Under the pieces are notes generated by a model. That model was not told the DNA's origin and made no database searches. It was given only the letters and a program-made list of their open reading frames with translations. DNA of 64,000 nt from Microstegium vimineum. Lineage: Eukaryota; Streptophyta; Magnoliopsida; Poales; Poaceae. The position numbers and the translations under genes are program-made. Shown here piece by piece: positions 1 to 11,900 of this stretch; within the stretch, counting starts at the first letter, position 1, and every line of letters starts with the position of its first letter. The DNA lies in the NCBI GenBank assembly GCA_022036555.1, contig CM039122.1, positions 46,303,600 through 46,367,599 on the forward strand. The letters are read 5' to 3'.

Positions 1-256
1 ACACTCAGAGAACACAGGGTTTATACTGGTTCAGGCACGAACGCCCTATGTCCAGTTTGCTGCTGAGTTGTGTTACCGAGCGTGGAGAGCTCGTAGAGGG
101 GAGCTACAAGCTTTGGTGAGAGAAGGAAGCGGATTCCTAGGTCTCGTGTGTATGAGGTTCTTGGTTCTGGTAAGAGTTCGCGTGAATGCGAGTATGAGTA
201 TGTGAGAATGAGTCGAAAGGAGTTCAGAGAGCTGGATTGGAGGTCCATTCTCCCCC

Positions 257-262
257 TTTATA
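257..262 (-). promoter_or_regulatory. TATA box in LTR, downstream copy
   Basis: The minus strand reads TATGTATAAAGGGGGAG. This is the copy inside the first 580-bp unit, 580 bp from the matching box at 837-842. Confidence 0.5.
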
Positions 263-836
263 CATAGGGAGAGATGGAGGAGTATAGTATAGAGAGAGAA
301 CGTGGGCCCGGTATGGGCTATTGACTTGGGGGCGCCTCGAGCTCCTGTTCGCCTTCCTTCCCGGGGAAGACTGCGTCTGTAGACACGCCACCCGGCTCTT
401 GTTCATCCTTGAGGGAGTTGTAGCCATGCGCCTTGTAATCGGGAGTGTCACTATTTCCTGACCAGGGCATGGGCGGAGGTTGGCAGCACAGGGCCAGGCA
501 CCCCCGTGTTCCGTCGTACAGGGCTCGGAACGCCCTAAATCATGTTCAAGCGTCCGCCGGGAGCATGGCGTGTGTCAATCGGTGGTTAGGCAGCATAGGG
601 ACGTGTACCGCAAGGAAAGCACAAGGGTAGGCATGGAGGTTCATGCCTTGGTTCCCCATCCCTAAGGACAAGCTGCCGGGGAGCTACAAGCTTTGGTGAG
701 AGAGGGAAGCGGATTCCTAGGTCTCGTGCGTATGAGGTTCTTGGTTCTGGTGAGAGTTCGCGTGAATGCGAGTATGTGTGTGTGAGAATGAGTCGAAAGG
801 AGTTCAGAGAGCTGGATTGGAGGTCCATTCTCCCCC

Positions 837-842
837 TTTATA
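837..842 (-). promoter_or_regulatory. TATA box in LTR, upstream copy
   Basis: The minus strand reads TATGTATAAAGGGGGAG, identical in context to the box at 257-262. It lies about 830 bp inside the LTR start at 1672, a plausible U3 length. Confidence 0.5.
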
Positions 843-1439
843 CATAGGGAGAGACGGAGTAAGTATAGAGAGAGAGAGAACGTGGGCCCAGTATGGGCTG
901 TTGACTTGGGGCGCCTCGAGCTCTTGTTCGCCTTCCTTTCCGGGGAAGACTGCATCTGTAGACACGCCACCCGGGTCATGTTCGTCCTTGAGGGAGTTGT
1001 ATCCATGCGCCTTGTAATTGGGAGTGTCACTATTTCCTGACCAGGGCATGGGCGGAGGTTGGCAGCACAGGGCCAGGCACCCCCGCGTTCCGTCGTACAG
1101 GGCTCGGAACGCCCTAAATCCTGTTCAAGCGTCCGTCGGGAGCATGGCGTGTGTCAATCGGTGGTTAGGAAGCACAGGGACTTGTACCGCAAGGAAAGCA
1201 CAGGGGCAGACATGGTGGTTCATGCCTTGGTTCCCCATCCCTAAGGACAAGTTGCACTGTGAACCTTTTGATTATAGGCCAGACCGCCTGGATCGGCCCA
1301 GGCGGTGGTGCCTCCGGGAGAGGCTGATGTAGCTGGATGTTCTCACGCTAGCTCAGACGAGGTGGAGGAGCCCCCGAGGGTATATGTGTATCGGATGCCT
1401 TCGCCCTGGTTCGAACGAGGCAGAGAGGTCTCCGAGGGT

Positions 1440-1464
1440 GGATACGTCACGGATGACGTCATCC
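1440..1464 (-). promoter_or_regulatory. as-1-like double TGACG element in LTR U3
   Basis: On the minus strand two TGACG motifs start exactly 12 bases apart, the spacing of the as-1 element bound by TGA-class bZIP factors. The first also forms the palindrome TGACGTCA. A related copy at 1541-1562 keeps one minus-strand TGACG and has lost the other. Both lie upstream of the minus-strand TATA boxes. Stress or salicylate responsiveness is inference. Confidence 0.5.
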
Positions 1465-1672
1465 TGGCTCAGACGAGGCGGAAAGGCCTCCGAGAGAGTG
1501 TCGTCGTCGCGGCGAGACGAAACGGAGTGCCCCTGGAGGAGGATACGTCACGGATGACGCCGCCCTGGCTCGGACGAGGCGGAGAGGCCTCCGAGGGAAT
1601 GAAGAGCCCTCGAGGGTAATTTTGTTTTTGTGAAGTGCGGTGTTAGGGTACCCTATTTCTAGGTATCCGACA

Positions 1673-2716
1673 ATCAAGTTCCTATCCTCCAACCAACCAA
1701 CATTGCAAGAGATCACCCCATTGATCAAATTGTTGATGACATTACAAGTGGTGTTCAAACAAGATAAAGATTGGCATCCTTTTATGAGCACTATTCATTT
1801 GTATCATCCATGGAACCAACAAAGATTGAAGAGGCCTTACAAGATGTGGATTGGGTCAATGCTATGCATGAAGAGCTCAACAATTTCACTAGAAACCAAG
1901 TTTGGGAACTAGTTGAAAGACTCAAGAACTACAATGTGATTGGCACAAGATGGGTATTTAGAAACAAACAAGACCAATATGGTATAGTTGTGAGAAACAA
2001 AGCAAGATTGGTAGCTCAAGGTTACACTCAAGTTGAGGGTCTTGACTTTGGGGAAACCTATGCACCGATTGCAAGATTAGAGGCAATTAGAATTCTATTG
2101 GCCTATGCATGTGCACACAACATCAAGCTATACCAAATGGATGTGAAGAGTGATTTCTTGAATGGCTACATCAATGAGCTAGTATATGTTGAGCAACCTC
2201 CCGGATTTGAAGATGACAAGAAGCCCAACCATGTGTACAAGTTGAGGAAGGCTTTATATGGCTTGAAGCAAGCACCTAGAGCATGGTATGAAAGATTGAG
2301 GGACTTCCTTCTATCAAAAGGGTTCATCATGGGGAAGGTTGATACTACTCTCTTCACCAAGAAGCTTGGCAAGGATCTTTTTGTGCTCCAAATCTATGTG
2401 GATGACATCATATTTGGTTCAACCAATCAAGAATTTTGTGAAGAATTTGGCAAGATGATGGCAAATGAGTTTGAAATGTCAATGATTGGTGAACTTAGCT
2501 ACTTCCTTGGTCTTCAAATCAAGCAATTGAAGAATGGCCCCTTTGTGAGTCAAGGCAAGTACATCAAGGATATGATGAAGAAGTTTGGATTAGAAGATTC
2601 TAAAGGAATTAGCACTCCAATGGGAACTAATGGACACTTGGATAGTGATGCTAGTGGCAATATGGTGGATCAAAAGTTATATCGGTCTATGATTGGAAGC
2701 CTACTCTATGTGACTG
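1673..2716 (+). pseudogene. Copia reverse transcriptase fragment, extra upstream copy
   Basis: This encodes the central Ty1/copia RT. Visible motifs include WVFRNKQDQ, ARLVAQGYTQ, the QMDVKSDFLNG block with a catalytic Asp, ALYGLKQAPRAWYERL, YVDDIIFGSTNQ (catalytic Asp pair) and ELSYFLGLQIKQLKNG. The reading frame is open from about 1771 to the junction. The segment duplicates 4518-5560 (offset about 2845) with scattered substitutions. At 2716/2717 it jumps directly into the gag zinc-knuckle coding region, so RNase H and the 3' end are missing. The left end is cut by the gypsy LTR at 1672. It cannot be functional alone. Confidence 0.9.
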
Positions 2717-2725
2717 CTACTCTTT

Positions 2726-5700
2726 GTGAGGAGCAATGGCCGGTTTTGCACAAAATGCAAGCAAGTAGGGCATGTAGACCAATATTGCAAACTTAACATG
2801 AGCCAAACCAAGTTTGCTAAAGCTACCTCTATGCACTTTGATTCATGTTATATGCTTACCAAAAGTGCTAAAGGTATCATGGCTAAGTATGTTGGCACAT
2901 CCATAGTTGGCCCAAAGAAGAAGGCTATTTGGGTACCAAAATACTTGGTCACTAACTTTGGAGGACCCAAACAAGTATGGGTACCTAAAAGAAACTAATT
3001 TTTTTTGTAGGTCAATTACAAAGCCGGAGGAAGGTATTGGGTGCTTGATAGTGGGTGCACTCAACACATGACCGGAGATTCTAGAATGTTCAAATCAGTC
3101 AACTCCAACACCAATGATGGCATTGATAGTATTATATTTGGTGATAATGGCAAGGGCAAGGTCAAGGGTCTTGGTAAGATTGAAATATCCAATGACTTGA
3201 GCATATCAAATGTCTTGCTAGTTGAGAGCTTGAACTTCAATTTGCTATCGGTAGCTCAATTGTGTGATCTTGGATTCAAATGCATATTTGGAATAGATGA
3301 TGTAGAGATCATCAGTGTAGATGGTTCAAACTTGATCTTCAAAGACTTTAGATTTGAGAACCTCTACCTAGTGGATTTCAATGCTAGTGAAGCTAAATTG
3401 TCAACTTGCTTGCTCACTAAATCAAGTATGGGTTGGTTATGGCGTAGAAGGCTTGGTCATGTTGGGATGAAGCAATTGAATAGATTGATCAAACATGACT
3501 TAATAAGAGGCTTGAAAGATGTTGTGTTTGAGAAGGACAAACTTTGTAGCTCTTGTCAAGCCGGCAAACAAGTTGGTAACACCCATCCAAAGAAGGGCAT
3601 GATGAGTACTAGTAGATCATTTGAGTTGTTGCACATGGATCTATTTGGACCAACAACATACACTAGTATTTGAGGCAACAAATATGGCTTTGTGATAGTG
3701 GATGATCTTACAAGATATATTTGGGTATTCTTTCTCAATGACAAAAGTGATACATTTGCCACATTCAAGTCTTTTGTCAAGAGATGTCACAATGAGTTTG
3801 AAACAACCATCAAGAAAGTGAGAAGTGACAATGGAAGTGAATTCAAGAATACAAGAGTTGAAGAGCTATGTGATGAGCTTGGGATCAAGCATCAACTCTC
3901 GGCCAAGTACACTCCACAATCAAATGGCCTTGTTGAGAGGAAGAATAGAACATTGATTGATATGGCAAGATCTATGCTTAGTGAGTACAATGTGAGTCAA
4001 TCCTTTTGGGCCGAAGCTATCAACACCGCTTGCTACTCTAGCAATTGGTTGTATTGTCATCCATTGATGGAGAAGACTCCATATGAGCTATTAAATGGAA
4101 GAAAGCCCAACATTACATACTTTAGAGTCTTTGGGTGCAAATGCTACATCTTGAAGAAAGGCACAAGACTTGGGAAGTTTGACAAGAAGTGTGATGAAGG
4201 GTTCCTACTTGGTTACTCAACCACAAGCAAAGCCTATAGAGTGTGGAATTCGGCTAGTGGTATACTTGAGGAGGTTCATGATGTTGAATTTGATGAAACC
4301 AATGGCTCCCAAGTTGTAAATGAGAACCTAGAAGATGTTAGTGGTCCATAATTGGCAAATGCTATGAAGAGCATGGATATTGGTGATATTAGGCCAAGAC
4401 AAGTGATTGACATAGAATATGACAAAGATCAAGTGCTCAACTCACCTCAAATGCAAGCTAGTAACTCTCAAGTGCAAGATCAACAAGTTGCTAGTTCATC
4501 TCAACCAAGCTCAAGCAATCAAGTCCCTATCCTCCAACCGACCAACATTGCAAGAGATCACCCCATCGATCAAATCGTTGGTGATATTACAAGTGGTGTT
4601 CAAACAAGATCAAGATTGGCATCCTTTTGTGAGCACTATTCCTTTGTATCATCCATATAGCCAACAAAGATTGATGAAGCCCTACAAGATGTTGATTGGG
4701 TCAATGCTATGCATGAAGAGCTCAACAAGTTCACTAGGAACCAAGTTTGGGAACTAGTTGAAAGACCCAAGAACTACAATGTGATTGGCACAAGATGGGT
4801 ATTTAGAAACAAGCAAGACCAAGATGGTATAGTTGTGAGGAACAAAGCAAGATTGGTAGCTCAAGGATACACTCAAGTTGAGGGTCTTGACTTTGGAGAA
4901 ACCTACGCACCGGTTGCAAGATTAGAGGAAATAAGGATTCTTTTGGCCTATGCATGTGCACACAACATCAAGCTATACCAAATGGATGTGAAGAGTGCTT
5001 TCTTGAATGGATATATCAATGAGCTAGTATATGTTGAGCAACCTCCCGGTTTTGAAGATGACAAGAAGTCCAACCATGTGTACAAGTTGAGGAAGGCTTT
5101 ATATGGCTTGAAGCAAACACCTAGAGCATGGTATGAAAGATTGAGGGACTTACTTCTATTTAAAGGGTTCATTATGGGAAGGTTGATACTACCCTTTTCA
5201 CCAAGAAACTTGGCAAGGATCTATTTGTGTTCCAAATCTATGTGGATGACATCATATTCGGTTCAACCAATCAAGAATTTTGTGAATAATTTGGCAAGAT
5301 GATGGCAAATGAGTTTGAAATGTAAATGATTGGTGAACTTAGCTACTTCCTTGGTCTTCAAATCAAACAATTGAAGAATGGCACCTTTGTGAGTCAAGAC
5401 AAGTACATCAAGGATATGATGAAGAAATTTGGCTTAGAAGATTCAAAAGGCATTAGCACTCCAATGGGCACTAATGGACACTTGGATAGTGATGCTAGTG
5501 GCAATATGGTGGATCAAAAGTTGTATCGGTCTATGATTGGAAGCCTACTCTATGTGACCGCTTCAAGGCCGGATGTGATGTTTTGTGTGTGCATGTGTGC
5601 AAGATTCCAAGCCTCTCCAAGAGAATGTCACTTGAAGGCTACAAAGAGAATATTGAGGTACTTAAAGCATACACAAGATGTTGGATTGTGGTATCCAAGG

Positions 5701-6196
5701 GGTCAAACTTTGAGTTGATTGGATATTCGGACTCCGACTATGCGGGATGCAAGATTGATAGAAAGAGCACATCGGGCACATGTCAATTGCTAGGAATGTC
5801 ACTTGTATCTTGGTAATCAAAGAAGAAAAATAGTGTGGCACTCTCTACCGTCGAAGCCGAATACATAAGTGCGGGTAGTTGTTGTGTTCAATTTCTTTGG
5901 ATGAAATTAAAGCAACTTTGGATGACATTGGAATCAAATTCAAGCAAGTGTCATTACTATGTGACAATGAAAGTGCGGTGAAGCTAACTAACAATCCGGT
6001 CCAACACTCAAGAACCAAGCACATTGATGTGAGGCACCACTTCATAAGGGATCATCAACAAAAGGGTGATATCACAATTACATGTGTTGGCACCGATGAT
6101 CAACTTGCTGACATATTCACTAAGCCACTTGATGAGAAGAGGTTTTGCAAGCTAAGGAATGAATTGAACATTCTTGACTTCTCAAATATGTGTTGA
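2726..6196 (+). pseudogene. Copia gag-pol (zinc knuckle to RNase H), broken
   Basis: Domains in order: zinc knuckle CTKCKQVGHVDQYC (about 2747-2788); protease active site LDSGCTQHMTG (about 3042-3075); integrase zinc-binding region (LGHVGMKQ to CSSC, about 3450-3560); integrase core with DLFGP, RSDNGSEF and GLVERKN (about 3640-3960); RT from about 4700 with QMDVKSAFLNG and a YVDD region near 5238-5250; RNase H with SDSDYAGC, STVEAEYISA and KHIDVRHHFIRD (about 5720-6060), ending at 6196. It is broken by stops after DLFGPTTYTSI (TGA 3671-3673), at 4349-4351 and near 4658, by a frame change in RT around 5170, and by further stops near 5285, 5323 and 5814. The neighbouring PPT and LTR lie downstream in the expected order. 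Confidence 0.9.
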
Positions 6197-7135
6197 TGCA
6201 CCCCATATATGACATGCCTCTCATTCGAGCGAAGCAAGGTAAAAGTTGCTTGACATGTCATTAATCCATTATTAGGACTTGTTAGTGCATCTAGACATCA
6301 ATTCATTAGGATCATTCATGAAAATCAAATGTTTTGATGCTTATATGGTACCACTATTGCTTCTATGCTTGATATGATCTAGTGGTAGCATATGACATAT
6401 TTGTGGGCTTGCAATCCTAGTGTTTGATCTAGAATATGAACTTCAAATGTTTAGCTCAACATGGGCAAGATAACCATCCTAGGATGTGTGAACAAGCTTG
6501 TCCATGGTTTAAACCGAGTTAAATATATTGGGGCAAGTAATCTAGATTGAACCACAACTAAGCTTCTCTCCAATAATCAATCCTTTTGAGCACATCTTTT
6601 ATGATAATAGATGACAAAGGGGGAGAAGTAAGTAGTAAGATAAAAACAAAAATATTTTGAAAATCAAAGCACACAAGTAGGGGGAGCAAGCCTATGAATC
6701 AAGTTGTTGCATATCTTTGTGCATTCATAAGTGCTTGCATGCATATGTATTTATATTCATGATATGCTTGTGTGGTGAATGCTAGAAACTTAAATGATAT
6801 GGTGCTTGAAGAACTAGCATGCTTAGGTATTTATATTTCCATGTGGTATCTAGTTCTCTCAAAATGTCTTCAAGTGGTTTCTAGGCATTCATGGTGCTAA
6901 GGATGGTATAATTTTGCACTCTGATTGGTATCACGCTTCAAAGGTCCATCCTCTATACCTTAGCATCATTTGGTAGCATTTACTCTCCCACAATTCCTAT
7001 TCATGCATATGTGATCAAAATGAACCAAACTCATATATCACATATGTAGGGGGAGCTAATACTACCAAAGTTGAAATTTTCATCATATATATTCCTTTGT
7101 GTAAGGTTGTCATCAATTACCAAAAAGGGGAAGAT
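6197..7135 (+). other. Sirevirus-like 3' non-coding region with multiple polypurine tracts
   Basis: There is no coding capacity. Purine tracts containing GGGGAG or GGGGGAG occur at 6616-6630, 6675-6690 and 7047-7058. The last tract, 7122-7135 (AAAAAGGGGAAGAT), abuts the LTR and is the likely plus-strand primer. Multiple PPT-like motifs upstream of the 3' LTR are a published feature of Sireviruses. Confidence 0.7.
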
Positions 7136-8914
7136 TGAAAGCCCAAGTTTGGTTTTGGATAATTGATGAAACCTATGGACAAACCCTAGTGCTAAGTGCA
7201 TGATCTAACTAGGGTAATCCACCTTGACACATGGAGCTAGAAGGATGACAATGGTACATTGATCAAGTACTCCATGGACTAAGGAAAAGAACAAAGAGAA
7301 AAACAAAAATGGGCTCAAGGCAAAGGTATATCATAGGGCCATTTTTTGGTTTAATGATCAAGACACTATAGAGAGTGTGATCACATTTAGGATAAATAGT
7401 CATACTATCAAGAAGGGAAAAACGTATTGTGATTGCGGTTATCAAGTGCTACTAGGTGTTGTCATTCATGCATGTGCATTAATTCACCTAGTAACATAGC
7501 CTTGCTTAAAACTCATAAAATATATGCTAAACATATGCTCTAAGGAAGTACCTTAAGTGTTTGGCACAATGGAGAAAGGTTGGAAAAGAAAGAAACAAGA
7601 AAGGAGCAAGACAGGGGCGCCAGACGCTGGATCTAAGCAACGGACGCGTCCGACGCATACACCCTAGCTCAGGAAAATTTAGATAGAGCGACGGATGCTG
7701 AGGAGCGTCTGTCGACAAGGCAACAGACACGTCTGTCAGGCCTGGGAGCTCTCTGTGTGCTCTCCACTCACGCGACGGACGCAGGCGACGGACTCAGGGC
7801 AGAACTCAGGCGAGCGTCCGACGGTTTGAAGAACTCACTGACATAAGCAACGGACGTTGGAAATCGTCCGACGACAAGGCAACAGACGCGTACGGCGCAC
7901 AGGGGAGTTCTCTGTTGCTCTCTCTGTTGGCGCCGGACGCTAGCGACGGAGCGTCCGACGCAAACTTGAAGAGCGTCTGACGCCCTCGACTCAGTTCCAA
8001 CGGCTAGTTTTTGGAGAGAGGGCTATTTAAAGGATTTGGCCGGTTGGAGCTCACTCTCTCGGATCTTTGACTTGTAATACACTCTAGTGAGCTCTCAAGC
8101 ACCTCTCCCACTCATCTCTTTGACTCTTGTTCATCCCAAAAGAGATAGAGTGCATCCAAGTGCATTGCTTAGTGATTTGCATCTAGAAGCACTTGGTGAT
8201 CGTTCTTGCTACGGTTTTCTTGTTATTCTTGGTACACCTAGATGGCTTGGAGCAAGAAGGAGGATTCAACACGAGTTGGTGATTGTTCGTGGTTGATCCC
8301 GGTGATTGTGAGAGGGCTTGTACCCACCTCGGCAGAGCGCCAAAGGGTAACTCTAGTAAATTGCTCGTGTCATTGAGTTACTCTCATTTGGGTGGATTCT
8401 TGTGGCGCTCAAGTTGTGAGCTAGGCTTGTCATTGCCTATTAGCCACCGAATCACCATTTGAGTAGTCGACACAACGGGGACAAGCTTGGTGGCAACCAA
8501 GTGAACCTCGGGAGAAAAATCATTGTGTCATCTTGTCTCTCGGCTACTCTTTGGTATTCTTATTGTGATTGGCTCTTCCTATTGGTATACCCATCCATCA
8601 CAAGGCATCAGTATATCTATCCCCTCTTTGTTCTTACATTCTTTCATACCTTGCTTAGTTAGCTTGTAGCTTGCTAGTTAGCTTTCTTGTTTAGTTGTTC
8701 TTGCTAGCTCAAGCTAAGTGCCTTAGGTTCTTGCTATTGATTGATAGGCACTTAGTCAACTAGAATTGCTTGGATAGGTGGCTTTGCATCCCTAGTAGAG
8801 CTAGAGCAAAAAGCTTCACTTAAGTGTTATCTAACCTTTGCTCTAGTGGTTTGTAGAATTTTTAATAGGCTATTCACCCCCCCTCCCCCCCCTCTAGCCA
8901 TCTAGGACCTTTCA
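7136..8914 (+). mobile_element. Copia 3' LTR (1779 bp)
   Basis: It starts TGAAAG directly after a polypurine tract and ends CTTTCA, a perfect 6-bp inverted terminal repeat. A CpG-rich cluster of GCGTCCGACG-like repeats spans about 7612-7985. The TATA-like TATTTAAAGG follows at 8034-8043. The 3' part carries the CTATTCACCCC...CTCTAGCC motif, which recurs in reverse in the solo LTRs at 40519 and 42393. The base after the LTR begins CCAAC. No partner 5' LTR is in the window, so the TSD cannot be checked. Confidence 0.85.
8034..8043 (+). promoter_or_regulatory. TATA-like box of the copia LTR
   Basis: TATTTAAAGG follows the CpG-rich repeat cluster at a position fitting the U3/R boundary. No transcript start can be shown. 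Confidence 0.4.
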
Positions 8915-11900
8915 CCAACATGCGCCCATTACATGAATGACGCTAGGCCCACATGATAGCCTCCTTCTATAGAAGAGCGGGAGCTTGGTGTGCGGTGAAC
9001 GCCACGAGAAGGCAGACTCAAGGAAGGTGCGATGGCGGCAGACAACACCTCACAGTCAGCTCCAGAAAGTAGCAGAGGATGTCAGAGATAGTTGGGGCAT
9101 TGATGTGCCCCTCCTACAAGATGAAGATGGCACTATGCGCCACCAAAGACTGAGGGAGGAGGACTCGAAACCCTAGGAAACCACCACAACCATCTAACTT
9201 GTACTCCCATTGCCATCCGGTATATAAGGATGGGCATGCACTCCTGTAGAAGAGATTGAACCATAGATGGACTAATCGAACCACCAAACTCGAGATCGTG
9301 GTTAGCTCTCAGCCCTGAGCAACCAACACCCTAGAGAGTTGCATAGTTCTCCCATGTATCTCTCTCTTTCTCCATTGTAAGAACTCAATTGAGCATTACT
9401 AGATAGTTGCATAGTTCAAAATTTTCTTAACAATGGACTAGGGGCATTGCTCTTTTAATAGCTTTTAGAAAACAATTGTTTTCATCTTGATCCATTCTAC
9501 TATTTTCATTTTGCCCAGATACCGTGGGTTAAATGGGCAATAGTGAACTTTAGATACTTTGATGTTGATGCAGGATTAAATAGGCGTCCTCATTCTTTCC
9601 TCTTTAACAAAGAAGCTTGGTAGGTTCCTCTTCTAGTATCCATAGTTTGTTATAGGACAATAGGTGTATCAAACTATGCCATACTAATCAACTGGAGCAT
9701 GCAAACTTTGTAAGAATCTAGGCCACCAAGGGAAGTGGTAAGTTTTAGTGGTTAATGTCAATCATAATATTGCGACTTAGATGTGTTTTCTAGAACAATT
9801 TGGATGTTATGTCACAAATCACAAGAGAAATTGGACCCCCAATTTTTATGCTAAGGCAATCAAGGATTTGGTTTCAAGGCTAAGGACCTTTCTAAAACCA
9901 AATATCATAGGTGAGACAATAGGTCAATACTTGGGTAGATATATTTTCCTAGTTTATTATTTCACTGTAATATAAAAGGGGAATGAGAACAAGTGTTGAC
10001 CTTTAAGTTACGTGAGGTTAAAGATGAACACTTGGTGAATAAATGGTCCAGAGAGGAACCGAAGGAATCAAGTTGACTCAAAATTTTGAGAGAAGGTGAA
10101 GAATTTGAAGTCAAAAAAAGTTCAAAAGCTTGGAATTGTAACACACCTGTTAAGGGTATATATTTACAAGCATAATCATTCCTGAGAATAACAATGTATT
10201 CTTTCTTTTTTATAAGTTGTCATTAAGGCTAAAGTCAATTCAGAATAACCTCCTTGCTAAAACCTTTACATATGAAATGCATATATGATCACCAACTAAT
10301 CCAATTTAACGCTAAAAACAATACTTAGCAACTTGGTTAAGCATAATTTGTATGAAAGTCTCTAAACACTCTAAGGTCTGAAGTGTAAGTTTGGATGATT
10401 TACGATGTTACTAAGATGTTGTATTTAAGGCCAGGTAACTATCTATTTTGTTTAGGCACTTTATAAATTTCAGCAATAAAAGTTGTAGTATTAAACCTCA
10501 TGTGGAGTTTGACATAAGTCCCAACTCATCAGTTGAGTGCATTTTAACCAAATATGTGCGAGTCAAAGTCAGCCTTGAGTGATCCAAGTCAGTCATGACT
10601 AATTGAGAGTCTGTATTTGAGTGATGACTCCCAGACTATAAACTACACTTAGTCTGATGTCTGTTGTTGAAAATAAAAATGCACGGACGTCTAACCTGAT
10701 ATATCTTGAATCCATGTAGAAATCTAGTCGAATATTGAACTAATGTGTGCTTCTTCGCAATGTCGATTTCAACCTATTAGGAATGACATTATTTTCGACA
10801 ATAAAAGACCATCCCTTGGTCATTAGAAGTCCAACTATAATAAGGAGGATTTAGCTTTTTAGTTCGTAGATGCAACTCTTCAAAGAAATATCTTATTAAG
10901 AATTGGCTTTCTATTTTTTGTTTTTGCTTTCGTTTTCTTCTTCTTTTTTTACTTTTGTATAGACTTATACCCTCCAAAAATGAATGTAGTAGGGATTCCC
11001 TCCCATTTTCTAGAAAAAACTTTTAGGTGTAGATGACATGCAAAGATATCCAATCTCATTTGAGTTAGTTTACTCTTGAGTGATCCAAGGTAGTCCTAAG
11101 TAATCCAAAGTCCATATCCTAGTGATGACTCCCAGACTATAGAAACCACTTATTACAGAATCCTTTCGAGGTTGCTGCGCTAGTTGAGTTGATCTCATGA
11201 AAACAACCCTTATGATCCTGGCGCTCCAATTGTCAATGGTGGCGTCTATGAATGTCACTTCCCTTCTTGAAGAAATTGATACAAGCACAACTGCTCTTTC
11301 CGGTTGCCCCCGTCCATGCCTGACGACATTGTGGTCTCCCTAGTTGCTCCACACCAACTCTCGTTTGCCCTCAGCGCCCTTGTGCTATCTCTAGTTGCTC
11401 CCTCCTCCCCGCCCCACATTTGTTTTGGTGAAACCACCCTTTTACCCCCCCCCCCCCCCCTTAACTTTTGCGCACACTACTTGATGTGAGGTGCTCACCG
11501 TGAACGGCTTGCTCTATCGTCTTTTAGTTCATTTGAGTGCTTCACCTCATCATATGCTAGCTTTGGGGATCTTGATGTCTTCTCTGGATCTCCTCATTCT
11601 CCTCCTGTCGGTCCTTCCCCTTTGAGTCCCCCCCCCAATGGTGTTGGTTGGTGTGGGTTGGAACCTATATGCTCTTACAGTTGATGCAACTCACGGTTGT
11701 CGATAGTTTGTTCTGACTTAGTGCCTTACAACTTCCTAGTTGTCGTCTATCGGACCCGACTTGCTTATAGCTGCTTGCAAATTAGAGATTTTTAGTATAT
11801 CTTTGGTGGTGGCATAGGTCGAGGGCGTGGTTTTCGCACTAGCTCTGAATGTAGGTTGGGCATGTAGCTAAACCATGTTGTTGATATTTGTTTTGTTTTT

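Larger units (their letters stand above)
101..1244. repeat. Tandem duplication, two units of about 580 bp
   Basis: The segment starting GAGCTACAAGCTTTGG at 101 recurs at 681, and the two copies align almost base for base to about 660 and 1240 (offset 579-580). Differences are mostly single bases. Each unit contains a TATA box on the minus strand, so the duplication doubled the LTR promoter module. Confidence 0.9.
1..1672 (-). mobile_element. Gypsy-type LTR, minus strand, cut by the window edge
   Basis: The right border is sharp at 1672. The sequence ends in CCGACA, the reverse complement of a TGTCGG LTR start, and copia sequence that matches a second copy near 4521 resumes at 1673. Read on the minus strand, the block has the order of an LTR: a GC-rich U3 with short repeats (about 1260-1660), then TATA boxes, then a leader-like part running off the window. 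The orientation is inferred from the TATA boxes. The element lies inside a copia RT sequence, so it is the younger insertion. No coding part is visible. The family is not identified. Confidence 0.65.
2717..8914 (+). mobile_element. Ty1/copia Sirevirus-like element, 5'-truncated
   Basis: The order is gag zinc knuckle, protease, integrase, RT, RNase H, a long 3' untranslated region with several polypurine tracts, and a 3' LTR (7136-8914) ending in CTTTCA. The 5' LTR, primer site and most of gag are absent. The left border is a join to a second RT copy, not an insertion boundary. The long non-coding 3' region with repeated AGGGGGAG tracts, and the CpG-rich LTR with GCGTCCGACG-type repeats, are features described for Sireviruses (maize Opie/Ji relatives). 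Several stops and frameshifts show that it is inactive. Confidence 0.85.

Noticed and set aside
7600..7990. Regular CpG-rich repeats resembling a CRISPR-like array
   Set aside because: Repeat and spacer lengths are irregular. They are the CpG cluster of the copia LTR in a plant genome.
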